Positions 24,084 to 32,484 of a stretch of 32,484 bases of DNA are shown here, piece by piece. The DNA lies in the NCBI GenBank assembly GCA_041742235.1, contig JBGSJA010000246.1, positions 1 through 32,484 on the forward strand. The letters are read 5' to 3'. The position numbers were made by a program, and so were the translations under genes. Each line of letters starts with the position of its first letter. Position 1 is the first letter of the stretch. The notes below the pieces were generated by a model. It saw only the letters and a program-made list of their open reading frames with translations. It had not been told where the DNA came from and did no database searches. The DNA comes from BOKV01 sp041742235. Lineage in GTDB: Bacteria; Pseudomonadota; Alphaproteobacteria; Rhizobiales; Rhizobiaceae.

Positions 24084-25114
24084 CCGGGAATCGAGAGGGG
24101 ATTGCCGACAAGCGCGGCGCGGTCGGGCGTATCGGGCAAAGCGACATTGGCAAAGCCGGCGAACAGCCTTTCGACGAAGGCGGGGTCGAGGCCGTCGAGT
24201 ATGACGACGACACGGGTACCTGCGACGCCCCCCGGCCAGTTCGGAAGCTGCCGCGGCTCGTGCATGACGCCGTGGATGGCGTGGACCAGCAGCGGCCCCT
24301 TCTCGCCCTCGATCGCGACGAGGCCCTTGAGCCGCAGCAAATGGTCGCAATGCGCTGATGTCATCAAGTCGCAGAACATTTCAGCCGCTTCGCGCGGCAT
24401 CGGGCGTTCCGTGCGCAGGACAACCGAACGGATCGTGTCGCCGTGACGGTTGACGTCGTGGTGATGGTGGTGATGCCCAGAGGGTTGCGCGATGTCGCGA
24501 GCGCCGGGCGCCGCAAGGTCGAAAAGGGCGGGCGACAGGGGGACTTCGTCGCGCAGGACGATGGGCGCTGCCGGGTTGAGGGCGCGAAGCAGGGCCATGA
24601 TTTCGTCGCGCCGCGCTTCCCGCTCTCTGGCCGGAACCATGTCAAGCTTCGTCACGACAAGAAGGTCGGCAAGCGAGACCTGCAGGCGAGCTTCGCGGTG
24701 GCTGGCGAGCTGGCGCGGCAGGTTGAGCGCATCGGCAATCGTCATCACGGTTGCCGCCTCGAAGCGGGCCGCGACGGTTGGATTTGCAATGATCGCCTGC
24801 AAGACGGGAACCGGGTCGGCAAGCCCCGTGGTCTCGACGATCACGCGGTCAATCCTTCCATCGGGCAGGGCATCGAGAGTCTGCGCGAGTTCCCCGCGGA
24901 TCGTGCAGCACAGGCATCCATTCGACAGTTCGACGATGCCGTCCTCCCTTCCCTCGATGAAGAGATGATCGAGCCCGGTTTCGCCGAACTCGTTGATGAT
25001 GACCGCAGTGCGGGCAAATCCGTCATGGCGCAGGATATCGTTGAGCAGCGTGGTCTTGCCGCTGCCGAGAAACCCGGTGACCACATGGACGGGAATACGC
25101 GATTGCAACCTCAT
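24071..25114 (-). CDS. CobW/COG0523-family G3E GTPase metallochaperone
   Basis: A 347-residue G3E GTPase that delivers metal (zinc or cobalt) to target proteins. The P-loop GFLGSGKT is at 14-21, the metal-binding CLCC at 67-70 within NGCLCCTIRGE, a Walker-B-type VETTGLADP follows, and the guanine-specificity motif TKLD is at 155-158. A run of six histidines at 214-219 (GHHHHHHD) lies between the GTPase and the C-terminal CobW domain and would add metal-binding capacity. The ATG at 25114 overlaps the stop of the upstream carboxypeptidase gene as ATGA. No Zur box could be recognised upstream. Confidence 0.92.
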   Translation of the reverse strand: MRLQSRIPVHVVTGFLGSGKTTLLNDILRHDGFARTAVIINEFGETGLDHLFIEGREDGIVELSNGCLCCTIRGELAQTLDALPDGRIDRVIVETTGLADPVPVLQAIIANPTVAARFEAATVMTIADALNLPRQLASHREARLQVSLADLLVVTKLDMVPAREREARRDEIMALLRALNPAAPIVLRDEVPLSPALFDLAAPGARDIAQPSGHHHHHHDVNRHGDTIRSVVLRTERPMPREAAEMFCDLMTSAHCDHLLRLKGLVAIEGEKGPLLVHAIHGVMHEPRQLPNWPGGVAGTRVVVILDGLDPAFVERLFAGFANVALPDTPDRAALVGNPLSIPGYKA

Positions 25115-26328
25115 TGCGAAACCGAAGCGGCGGGGTTGTATGCCGGGCGGCGGGTAGGTATCGGGATGCCCTTTACCGGGCTCTTCCCGGCCGAAGCCTT
25201 TGCCGTCTTTTCGGCTGCAGCCTGCGAAGCCTGCCATACCGCCGGGCTTGGCGGAGCGTCCACGCCGCCGGTGGAAACCGCGACTGGCTGGCCGGCCGCG
25301 CGCTTTGAAAGCACCGGCGACTTTATGACCACATCGCCGGGCGCCGGGTCATAGCGGGCCGTCAGCGCGGCTTCGGAGCACATTTTCGACCTTTGGCTTT
25401 TTGGCGCCACCGGCGGCTTGCCGGATCGATGCGTCTCTATCGGGGGACCGCCCTGCTGTTCGAAGCCTTGCAGAAGCAGTTGCGCCGCCTCCACCGCCCG
25501 GTCGGTCTGCGAATTGGTGCCGAACACGACCGCGATCACCTGCCGCCCGCCACGCGTCGCGCTTGCAACCATGTTGTAGCCCGAAGCACAGACGAATCCG
25601 GTTTTCAGCCCGTCCGCGCCGTCAAAGCGCTCGAGGAGAAGATTGTAGGAATGCTCGACCTTCTCGCCGGCCTTGATCGCGGGGATGGCGAAGTAAGGCG
25701 CGTATTGCGGGAATTCCTCCACGATCCGGCGCGCCAGCAGCGCCATGTCGCGGGCGGAGGTGTACTGCGCCGGATCGTGCAGCCCGTTGGGATTGGCGAA
25801 CTGGCTGTCGGTCATCCCGATCCGCGCGGCCTCGGCATTCATTCGCGCCACGAAAGCCGCTTCGGAACCCGCCACGGACTCCGCCATCGCCATGGCAACG
25901 TCGTTGGCGCTCTTGACGATGAGGATCTTCAGCGCGGTGTCGAACCGCAATTGGGTGCCCGGCGCATAGAACATCTTAGAAGGCTGCTCGCGCGCCGCCT
26001 TTTGCGATATCGTCACGGGCGAGCCGGGAGCGATCTCGCCGGCAGCCAGCGCGCGCAGCGTGACATAGATCGTCATGAGCTTGGTGAGCGACGCCGGATA
26101 CCATCGGTCGAAGGCGCGGTTTTCAAGCAAAACCGAACCGGTCTGCCGATCGATCACGATCGCAGGCAAGCGCGTCTGCGGCTTTGCGACCTGCGCCAGC
26201 GCTGATTGAGGCAGCATCGCAATTGCCGACAGCAGCACGAGGGCAACCCGCAATGCACCCCATCGCCGCCGGATGGGTGGCGGCGTCAATGTGTAGCGCG
26301 GGGCCTTGCCTGTACTTGGTTCAAGCAT
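25111..26328 (-). CDS. D-alanyl-D-alanine carboxypeptidase (PBP5/6-type)
   Basis: A 405-residue penicillin-binding protein that trims the terminal D-alanine from peptidoglycan stem peptides in the periplasm. The three active-site boxes are intact: Ser80-Leu-Thr-Lys83, Ser140-Ala-Asn142 and Lys242-Thr-Gly244. A hydrophobic signal segment (ALRVALVLLSAIAMLPQSALAQ) follows a 25-residue basic N-terminus, which is rather long. The C-terminal 80 residues are Pro/Ala/Lys-rich and differ from the usual PBP5 membrane anchor. The ATG at 26328 lacks a clear ribosome-binding site. It diverges from the amidohydrolase gene and is coupled by ATGA overlap to the CobW gene. Confidence 0.92.
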   Translation of the reverse strand: MLEPSTGKAPRYTLTPPPIRRRWGALRVALVLLSAIAMLPQSALAQVAKPQTRLPAIVIDRQTGSVLLENRAFDRWYPASLTKLMTIYVTLRALAAGEIAPGSPVTISQKAAREQPSKMFYAPGTQLRFDTALKILIVKSANDVAMAMAESVAGSEAAFVARMNAEAARIGMTDSQFANPNGLHDPAQYTSARDMALLARRIVEEFPQYAPYFAIPAIKAGEKVEHSYNLLLERFDGADGLKTGFVCASGYNMVASATRGGRQVIAVVFGTNSQTDRAVEAAQLLLQGFEQQGGPPIETHRSGKPPVAPKSQRSKMCSEAALTARYDPAPGDVVIKSPVLSKRAAGQPVAVSTGGVDAPPSPAVWQASQAAAEKTAKASAGKSPVKGIPIPTRRPAYNPAASVSQ

Positions 26329-26444
26329 TTCGATATCAGTGAGGTTTGTGCTGGCCGGTATTGGCAAAGATCGGCCAGTCAGTCCAGTGTTTCGCCGGGA
26401 CAACCAGGCGTCAACCTGCAAACGCGACTAGTTATGGAGCGATC

Positions 26445-27611
26445 ATGCCCGTCATCAACCGGATGGCAGAACTTCACGACGACATTGCGGCCTGGCGCCG
26501 CGATCTCCATTCGGATCCGGAACTGCTTTATGACGTCGAGCGCACGGCCGCCAAGGTTGCCGCCCTGCTGCGCGAGTTCGGTTGCGACGAGGTGGTCGAG
26601 GGTGTCGGGCGCACGGGCGTTGTCGGGGTCATCAAGGGCGGCCGGCCGGGAGCGGGCGGGGCCATCGGGCTGCGCGCCGACATGGACGCTCTGCCGATCA
26701 CGGAGGAAAGCGGCAAGCCGTGGGCCTCGAAAAATCCCGGGCTGATGCATGCCTGCGGCCATGACGGGCACACGGCGATGCTGCTTGGCGCCGCGCGCTA
26801 CCTTGCCGAAACGCGAAATTTCTCAGGCGATGCCGTTGTCATCTTCCAGCCGGCCGAAGAAGGCGGGGCGGGCGGGCGCGCCATGGTCGAAGACGGGATG
26901 ATGGACCGTTTCAACATCGCCGAGGTCTACGGCATGCACAATCTGCCGGGGTTGCCGGTGGGCCATTTCGCAATGCGCCCGGGACCGATCATGGCCTCGA
27001 CCGACGAATTCGAGATCACGTTTCGCGGTCGCGGCGGGCACGCGGCCATGCCGCATCTTTGCATCGATCCGGTTGCAGCCGCCGCGCAGTTCGTCGTGGC
27101 TGCCCAAACCATCGTTTCGCGCCAGACCGACCCGGTGGACAGCGTTGTTGTCTCGGTGACGCAGTTTCATGCCGGCAAGACGCACAATGTCATACCCGAC
27201 ACCGCCTTCTTGAACGGCACGTTTCGCACGCTCACCGCGGAAACGCGCGCCTTTACCGCGAGGCGTTTGAAGGAGGTGGCGCAGGCGATTGCCGCCATGG
27301 CCGGCGTGGAGGTGGTGTTCGACCATTTTCCGACCTATCCCGTCACCTTCAACCATGCCGAACAGACGGAAAAGGCGGCGAATATCGCCCGTGCCATTTC
27401 CGGCGGCGACAGGGTGGACGTGCAGATGGCGCCAACCCTGGGCGGGGAGGATTTTTCCTACATGCTCGAAGCAAGGCCCGGCGCCTTCATCTTCATGGGC
27501 AATGGCGACACGCACGGCCTGCACACGCCGCGCTACGACTTCAACGATGAAGCGATCCCCTATGGCGCGTCCTATTGGGCGAAACTGGTGGAAACGCTGC
27601 GGGCCGGTTGA
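26445..27611 (+). CDS. M20-family amidohydrolase (hippurate hydrolase-like)
   Basis: A 388-residue dinuclear metallopeptidase of the M20D group that cleaves N-acyl amino acids or similar amides. Metal-site residues are visible: Asp81-region GLRADMDALP, MHACGHDGHT (Cys104, His106, His109), the FQPAEEG pair at 138-139, and VYGMHNLPG (His165). A dimerisation domain follows (FRGRGGHAAMPHLCIDPV). The late LGGEDFSYM motif carries the last metal ligand region. The ATG at 26445 has GGAG upstream. No signal peptide is present, so it is cytoplasmic. Its 3' end lies seven bases from the convergent Crp/Fnr gene. Confidence 0.92.
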   Translation: MPVINRMAELHDDIAAWRRDLHSDPELLYDVERTAAKVAALLREFGCDEVVEGVGRTGVVGVIKGGRPGAGGAIGLRADMDALPITEESGKPWASKNPGLMHACGHDGHTAMLLGAARYLAETRNFSGDAVVIFQPAEEGGAGGRAMVEDGMMDRFNIAEVYGMHNLPGLPVGHFAMRPGPIMASTDEFEITFRGRGGHAAMPHLCIDPVAAAAQFVVAAQTIVSRQTDPVDSVVVSVTQFHAGKTHNVIPDTAFLNGTFRTLTAETRAFTARRLKEVAQAIAAMAGVEVVFDHFPTYPVTFNHAEQTEKAANIARAISGGDRVDVQMAPTLGGEDFSYMLEARPGAFIFMGNGDTHGLHTPRYDFNDEAIPYGASYWAKLVETLRAG

Positions 27612-27618
27612 ATGCGAC

Positions 27619-28302
27619 CTATTCTTCCAAGGCTTCCGAAATCCGTCGCTGCAATTCATTGACATGGACGAGCACAAGGGCGCCGCGCGCCTTCTGGATG
27701 TGCCCCTCGCGTTCGAGCTGGTTCAATTCGCGCGAAACCACCTCGCGCCGCGAACCGATGCGCTCCGCCAGTTCGCGCTGGATGGGCGGCGGGCTGATCG
27801 AGCGCTGCGCCGCGTTGCCGATCCGCGGGCGTGAAAGCCGCAACAATTCGGCATAAAGCCTGTGCTTGGCCTGCAGGAACGAATGCTCGCCAAGGCGTGC
27901 ATTGAGCGCTCGCACCCTGGCGGCGAACAGCTTCAGCACGAACATCGAGATCTCGGGATGGGTTCGAAGCACCTCTAGGAAAATTCGCTGCGGCATGATG
28001 CAGATGCGCGCGCGTGTCAGCGCCGTGACGTTGGCCGAGCGCGTATTTCCGTCTATGGCGGCGATCTCACCGAAAAATTCGCCTTCCCCCATTTCTCCAA
28101 GAATCACTTCCTTGCCGACGGCTATCCGCATGATAATGCGTACTTTTCCGGTGAGGATGAAGCGGACGTCGTTTGTCTCGTCATCGACGTCGATCACAAG
28201 TTCGTTCGCGTCATAGTCCTTCCAGATGCAACTGCGGGCGAACCGTTCGGACTCTGCGGCCGGAATGTCCTTGAACAGCGGGATTTTCGAAAGTGTTTCC
28301 AT
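27619..28302 (-). CDS. Crp/Fnr-family transcriptional regulator
   Basis: A 227-residue regulator with an N-terminal cyclic-nucleotide-binding fold (roughly residues 10-125: VRFILTGKVRIIM, GEGEFFGEIAAIDGNTRSANVTALT) and a C-terminal helix-turn-helix (ISPPPIQRELAERIGSRREVVSRELNQLEREG). The GEFFGEIAAIDGNTRSA segment resembles a real cNMP phosphate cassette. There is no FNR-type N-terminal cysteine cluster, so oxygen sensing through an iron-sulfur cluster is unlikely. The ATG at 28302 was preferred over a TTG at 28329. It diverges from the GGDEF-EAL gene across 221 bases, which suggests it could regulate that gene or itself. Confidence 0.9.
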   Translation of the reverse strand: METLSKIPLFKDIPAAESERFARSCIWKDYDANELVIDVDDETNDVRFILTGKVRIIMRIAVGKEVILGEMGEGEFFGEIAAIDGNTRSANVTALTRARICIMPQRIFLEVLRTHPEISMFVLKLFAARVRALNARLGEHSFLQAKHRLYAELLRLSRPRIGNAAQRSISPPPIQRELAERIGSRREVVSRELNQLEREGHIQKARGALVLVHVNELQRRISEALEE

Positions 28303-28523
28303 GATGCGTCGCCTGATGCGGAACGCCAAACCTCCCCCCGAAAGCCGGCATTACCTACAGTAGATTCATTGAAGCATTGAGGGCAATGGCCTTCTCCGCC
28401 CCGAGCCGCCTTGCAACACGCGATAAAATTGCAATTTCGTACACAGCTATGCCGGGAGTTAACCAATATGCAAACGTTTCCTCCCATGGTCTCGACTCGG
28501 CGCCATGCATTTTCGGGTCGTTG

Positions 28524-30851
28524 ATGAAACTGTCTTTCAAGGATACGAGCAGCGTCTCGGCTGACGTGCTTGCCGGTCCGGTTTACGAATCGTCCGTGCG
28601 CGCGCTCTATGACGATCCCAAGGCGCTTCTCGTCGGAAAGCTGGCTGTTTTTCTGTCGGTTGGAGCGATCTGGTACCGCACTTTTGATCCGGTACTGCTC
28701 GTCATGATCGGCGTCCTCCTGATCATCGGCGGCATCCGGCTGGTGTCGTTTTCCCATTTCCACAAGGCTGTGAACACGGGGATGCGCCGGGAGGACTACC
28801 CGGTCTGGGAATGGCGCTATTCGCTATGGGGCGCCGCCTTTGTGGGCCTCATGGGGGTTTTCGATTTCCTGGTCTTTGCCCGCCACTCAGACGGCGTCGT
28901 CCACCTCTTCGCGATCTCCATGACAATGGCCTATGTCATTGGCATTTCCGGGCGCAACTTTGCCAATGCCAGCATCGTCCAAAGCCAGGTTCTCGTGGTG
29001 TCCGTGCCAATGGTCCTGGGACTGGTCCTGTTTGGCGACGTCTATCACGCGCTGCTTGGAATGATGCTCATTCCGTTCTTCGTAGCGCTTACCTCGATTG
29101 CAGCCCGGCTGCGCACCATGCTGACGAATGCGGTCCTGACGGCGCTTGAAAACAAGACGATTGCCGAACGCTTCGACATCGCGCTGCGAAACGTTTCCCA
29201 CGGCCTCGCACTGATGGACGCCGACGGCACATTCGTCGTGGCAAATGCCCGTTTTGCCCCGCTGGCAGGCCTCAAGCAGGGAACCCAGATCGTCAACCGC
29301 AAGGCCGACGCGTTGCCGGATCTGATGACCTCGCCCGATGGCACGGAAAGCCGGTCGATTTCACTCGAGAAGGTATTCAACCGGTGCCTCGCCGAAAAGC
29401 GGCCCTCGCGGTTCAAGCATGTGCTGCAGGACGGCATCATAGTCGAAAGCAACTACAACCCGACGCACAATGGCGGCGGCGTTTTCGTTCTGGAAGACGT
29501 GACGGAACGCATCAGTTCCGAGCAGGAAATACGCAAGCTAGCCAGCTTCGACCCGCTGACACACCTGCCAAACCGCAGGTTCTTCGCGCTTGAAATCAAC
29601 AGGGTGTTGCAGGACGGCGACGGCCTTGCTCCCTGCAGCATTTTCTTCGTCGACCTCGACAACTTCAAGGACGTCAACGATTCGCTAGGCCACACGGTTG
29701 GCGACAAGCTGCTTTGCTCGGTTGCATTGCGGATGCGCTCGCGCATGCCGGAAAAGGGCATGGTCTGCCGGTTCGGCGGCGATGAATTCGTGATTGTCGT
29801 GCCTGGCAAGATGCGCCGCAAGGAGTGCAGCGCATTCGCGGAACTGCTAATCGAGGAGATCACCAAGCCGATGGTGATCGACGGCAACAATCTCAGCGTC
29901 GGCGCCAGCATCGGCATCGCCCAGTGCCCGGCGAACGGCAACGACTACAACCACCTGCTCAAGGTATCCGACGTCGCGCTCTATGACGCCAAGAACCGGG
30001 GCCGCGGCTGCCATTCCTTCTACTCGGATGAACTTGGCGATGTGATACGCGACCGGCGCGCGCTGGAGAACGAACTGCGCCGCGCGATCGAGCGGGGCCA
30101 GTTGCAGATCAACTACCAGCCGCTGGTCAACATTCGCGAAAACCGGATCAAGACCTGCGAAGCGCTTCTTCGCTGGCATCACCCGGAGCGCGGCACGATA
30201 TCGCCGGCGGTGTTCATCCCCATCGCCGAGGAAATCGGCGTCATTTCCCAGATCGGCAAGCATGTCCTTGAACAGGCTACGCGCGCTTGTGCATCGTGGC
30301 CCGGAAACGTGTCTGTTGCTGTAAACGTGTCGTCGCTGCAGTTCCAGCAGTCGGATGTGTGCGCAATCGTTTCCGCCGCGCTGGCCAAGAGCGGGCTGGA
30401 TCCGCGCCGCCTCGAGATCGAGGTAACGGAATCGGCCATGCTCGGCAATGTCGAGGAGACGACCGCGGTGCTGTCGCGGCTGGCGAAACTTGGCGTACGC
30501 ATATCGCTCGATGATTTCGGCACGGGATTCTCGTCGCTGAGCTATCTGCACGCCCTGCCGCTCGACAAGGTCAAGATCGACCGGTCGTTCATCGAGAACA
30601 TCCATGACGACGAGCGCTCGCTGGTTCTTCTGTCCGGCGTCACGCACCTGGCCAAGGAACTGGGCCTGTCGATAACCATCGAAGGGGTCGAAACCAGCGA
30701 GCAGATGCACATCCTCACCGAAAAGGTGCATGTCGACGAAATGCAGGGCTATCTCTTCGGCCGGGCCATGCCGCAAGACGACATCGTCACCCTGCTCGGC
30801 GCGCAGAACCCGCAACCGGCTTCCCGCAAGAAGGTCCGCACGACGGCCTGA
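28524..30851 (+). CDS. Membrane-bound GGDEF-EAL (cyclic di-GMP turnover) protein
   Basis: A 775-residue signalling protein. About five to six hydrophobic helices occupy residues 35-200, followed by a PAS-like domain (IALRNVSHGLALMDADGTFVVANARF), then GGDEF and EAL domains. GGDEF is intact at 418-422 (RFGGDEF), and EAL at 546-548 (CEALLRWHHPERG) with the later DDFGTGFSSLSYL loop. Both catalytic signatures look active, so it may make or degrade cyclic di-GMP. The inhibitory I-site RxxD position reads RMPE, so product inhibition may be lost. The ATG at 28524 has a weak ribosome-binding site; in-frame ATGs at 28449 and 28377 are possible. It diverges from the Crp/Fnr gene. Confidence 0.92.
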   Translation: MKLSFKDTSSVSADVLAGPVYESSVRALYDDPKALLVGKLAVFLSVGAIWYRTFDPVLLVMIGVLLIIGGIRLVSFSHFHKAVNTGMRREDYPVWEWRYSLWGAAFVGLMGVFDFLVFARHSDGVVHLFAISMTMAYVIGISGRNFANASIVQSQVLVVSVPMVLGLVLFGDVYHALLGMMLIPFFVALTSIAARLRTMLTNAVLTALENKTIAERFDIALRNVSHGLALMDADGTFVVANARFAPLAGLKQGTQIVNRKADALPDLMTSPDGTESRSISLEKVFNRCLAEKRPSRFKHVLQDGIIVESNYNPTHNGGGVFVLEDVTERISSEQEIRKLASFDPLTHLPNRRFFALEINRVLQDGDGLAPCSIFFVDLDNFKDVNDSLGHTVGDKLLCSVALRMRSRMPEKGMVCRFGGDEFVIVVPGKMRRKECSAFAELLIEEITKPMVIDGNNLSVGASIGIAQCPANGNDYNHLLKVSDVALYDAKNRGRGCHSFYSDELGDVIRDRRALENELRRAIERGQLQINYQPLVNIRENRIKTCEALLRWHHPERGTISPAVFIPIAEEIGVISQIGKHVLEQATRACASWPGNVSVAVNVSSLQFQQSDVCAIVSAALAKSGLDPRRLEIEVTESAMLGNVEETTAVLSRLAKLGVRISLDDFGTGFSSLSYLHALPLDKVKIDRSFIENIHDDERSLVLLSGVTHLAKELGLSITIEGVETSEQMHILTEKVHVDEMQGYLFGRAMPQDDIVTLLGAQNPQPASRKKVRTTA

Positions 30852-31010
30852 GGGAAAACCGGAGAAATCGATTAAAATTTTATCAAATTAACCATAGCTG
30901 CAAACTTACCCGGCATTTGGGCGACAAGTTGCCTTTGCCGACTTTACACTTTTTAACAATTCATTAACTGTGTTCCCAAGGGCCGCGTGGGGCGGACTAC
31001 GGGGAACATC
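30852..31010 (+). promoter_or_regulatory. AT-rich leader upstream of the FeeM-like gene
   Basis: This 159-base gap is much richer in A and T than its surroundings, with TAAAATTTTA near its start and TTTACACTTTTTAACAATTC further in. It very likely holds the promoter of the FeeM-like gene. I cannot assign the -35 and -10 boxes with confidence and see no clear operator or terminator. Confidence 0.4.
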
Positions 31011-31763
31011 ATGGGATTGCATCAGACGGAGGGCGTCAGCCCTCTCTCGTCTCGGTTGAGCATTGCTCTCGGCGAAATCTCCTACCACAACGTGACCGAC
31101 ACTGTATCGAGGGACGAAATCTTTGCATTGCGCTACCAGGCCTATCTGGCCGAGGGCGCGATCGATCCCAATCCCGAACTGCGCTTTCGTGACGATTATG
31201 ACGACATGGACAATTGCTGGATCTTCGGCGTTCGCTTCGCCGGCGAACTGGTCAGTGCGATCCGCTTCCACGTCATTTCGAAAGCCAGCCGCAAGGGCCC
31301 GGCGCTGGACGTATTTCCTGACATTGTCAGCCCGATCGTGGAAAGCGGAATGACGGTGGTCGACCCCACACGCCTCGTCGTTTCGCGAACCGCCTCGCGG
31401 CTTCATCCGGAATTGCCATACCTTACCGTGCGGATTGCGTGCATGGCCGCCGAGTACTTCAATGCGGTCAAGTGCCTTGCCACGGTCCGCGTCGAACACG
31501 AGGCGTTCTATCAGCGGATCTTCAACTTCGTTCCTGTGACCGAGCCCCGGCCATATCCAACCCTGAAGCGTCCGATCGCCTTGATGGTTGGCGAAATGGA
31601 GGATATCCGCGAGCGCGTGGCCACCCGCTACCCGGTGTTTACATCAAGCGAAGCCGAACGCGAGGCGCTGTTCGAGCGGCCAGGCGCCAGCGCATTGCGC
31701 GCTCCCGAACGCAGCCCCGCTCCACTTGCCGGGCCGCTTCGGCCGGTTCTCGCGGACGTGTAG
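31011..31763 (+). CDS. FeeM-type N-acyl amino acid synthase domain protein (GNAT fold)
   Basis: A 250-residue protein of the autoinducer-synthase-like GNAT group, best matching the N-acyl amino acid synthase FeeM family. FeeM joins an acyl chain from acyl-ACP to an amino acid such as tyrosine. Family features are IFALRYQAYLAEGAID, the acidic DDYDDMDN, IFGVRFAGELVSAIRFHV, VDPTRLVVSR, LPYLTVRIACMAAEYFNA and VEHEAFYQRIFNFVPV. The C-terminal 45 residues are Pro/Ala/Arg-rich and look disordered. The ATG at 31011 has GGGGA upstream. The gene sits directly after the cyclic di-GMP gene and abuts the convergent betA end with no spacer. The product has not been shown for this subfamily. Confidence 0.8.
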   Translation: MGLHQTEGVSPLSSRLSIALGEISYHNVTDTVSRDEIFALRYQAYLAEGAIDPNPELRFRDDYDDMDNCWIFGVRFAGELVSAIRFHVISKASRKGPALDVFPDIVSPIVESGMTVVDPTRLVVSRTASRLHPELPYLTVRIACMAAEYFNAVKCLATVRVEHEAFYQRIFNFVPVTEPRPYPTLKRPIALMVGEMEDIRERVATRYPVFTSSEAEREALFERPGASALRAPERSPAPLAGPLRPVLADV

Positions 31764-32484
31764 CTACCGGTCGCTTTCGCGCCAGCGGGGGTTGATCCAC
31801 GGCTCGAGATTGGACCTTGGCAACGGATCGCGCTCAAGCACATGATCGGCGGCCTTTTCGCCGGTCATGATCGATGGCGCATTCAGATTGCCGTTGGTGA
31901 TGCGCGGAAAAACCGAGCTGTCGGCGACGCGCAGGCGCTCGACCCCGATCACGTTGAGTTGAGGATCGACGACCGATCGCGGATCGTCGGCCCGGCCCAT
32001 CCGGCAGGTGCCGCACGGGTGATAGGCGCTTTCGGCATGGTCGCGGACATGGGCGTCCAGTTCGGCATCGGACTGCACATGGGCGCCCGGCGTGATTTCC
32101 CGGCCCCGATACGGCTCGAAAGCCTGTTGGCCGAAGATCTGGCGCGTGAGGCGGATAGCGTGGCGAAAGTCCGCCCAGTCGTCGGCGTGGCTCATGTAGT
32201 TGAAACGGATCGAGGGGGCCTGCCGCGGATCGGCGCTCTTCAGCCGGATCTCGCCGCGCGATTTCGAGCGCATCGGCCCGACATGGGCCTGGAACCCGTG
32301 CGCCTTCGCGGCCGCCTTGCCGTCATAGCGGATGGCTGCGGGCAGGAAATGGTACTGGATGTCCGGATACTCGACGCCAGCCCTTGAGCGCACGAAGGCC
32401 GCGCTTTCGAAATGGTTCGTCGCGCCGTCGCCGGTCTTGAACAGCAGCCATTCAAGTCCGATCCGCGCCTTGGAAAAGAGGTTG
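31764..32484 (-). CDS. betA: Choline dehydrogenase (GMC oxidoreductase), C-terminal part
   Basis: The C-terminal 240 residues or so of an FAD-dependent GMC oxidoreductase; the N-terminal part is beyond the right edge. The pattern fits BetA, which oxidises choline to betaine aldehyde and on to glycine betaine: AGVEYPDIQYHFLPAAIRYDG, HGFQAHVGPMRSKSRGEI, FNYMSHADDWADFRHAIRLTR, the catalytic-histidine motif AYHPCGTCRMG and a closing VADSSVFPRITNGNLNAPSIMTGEKAADHVL. Other GMC alcohol dehydrogenases share much of this, but the spacing is BetA-like. It converges with the FeeM-like gene and their stop codons are adjacent. Confidence 0.9.
   Translation of the reverse strand, partial: NLFSKARIGLEWLLFKTGDGATNHFESAAFVRSRAGVEYPDIQYHFLPAAIRYDGKAAAKAHGFQAHVGPMRSKSRGEIRLKSADPRQAPSIRFNYMSHADDWADFRHAIRLTRQIFGQQAFEPYRGREITPGAHVQSDAELDAHVRDHAESAYHPCGTCRMGRADDPRSVVDPQLNVIGVERLRVADSSVFPRITNGNLNAPSIMTGEKAADHVLERDPLPRSNLEPWINPRWRESDR

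Overview
The window looks like the chromosome of a Gram-negative alphaproteobacterium, most likely of the Hyphomicrobiales (Phyllobacteriaceae-like). Reasons are the high GC content, a sox gene order typical of facultatively lithotrophic alphaproteobacteria, TRAP transporters, many Tat signals and a FeeM-type N-acyl amino acid synthase. This placement is inference, since there is no rRNA gene. I see no tRNA, CRISPR array, insertion sequence or phage gene, and no gene-free stretch longer than 300 bases. The longest gaps are 19004-19297, 28303-28523 and 30852-31010.

Region 1 (1-6767) is a thiosulfate-oxidation locus. On the minus strand, from right to left, lie soxV, soxW, soxX, soxY, soxZ, soxA, soxB and soxC; soxC runs off the left edge. 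Diverging from soxV on the plus strand are soxS and soxR. SoxXA, SoxYZ and SoxB load sulfur onto and release it from the SoxY carrier cysteine, SoxC is the sulfur dehydrogenase subunit, SoxV, SoxW and SoxS handle periplasmic thiol reduction, and SoxR is the ArsR-type repressor.

Region 2 (6743-8851) is a divergent pair: a Tat-exported metallo-beta-lactamase-fold hydrolase and a YeeE/YedE (SoxT/TsuA-like) sulfur-compound transporter. Their shared promoter carries a near-palindrome that resembles one in the soxS-soxV promoter, which suggests that SoxR controls both.

Region 3 (8933-16658) looks like a catabolic module. One minus-strand operon encodes an SsuD-like flavin monooxygenase, its flavin reductase and a complete TRAP transporter. 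Divergent from it are a GntR/UTRA regulator, a Gfo/Idh/MocA dehydrogenase and an exported serine hydrolase. The substrate is unknown; a sulfonate is one possibility.

Region 4 (16680-26328) holds mixed metabolic genes: a YdeI-like protein, an exported sulfatase with a strong terminator, an SDR dehydrogenase, an acyl-CoA synthetase, a BioF2-like GNAT protein, a DUF924 protein, a TusA-like sulfur carrier with no ATG start, a CobW-type metallochaperone with a His run, and a D-Ala-D-Ala carboxypeptidase overlapping it by ATGA.

Region 5 (26445-32484) holds an M20 amidohydrolase, a Crp/Fnr regulator, a membrane GGDEF-EAL protein, a FeeM-like acyltransferase and the 3' part of betA. Sulfur handling recurs through much of the window (sox, the SoxT-like transporter, the SsuD-like enzyme, the sulfatase and the TusA-like protein).
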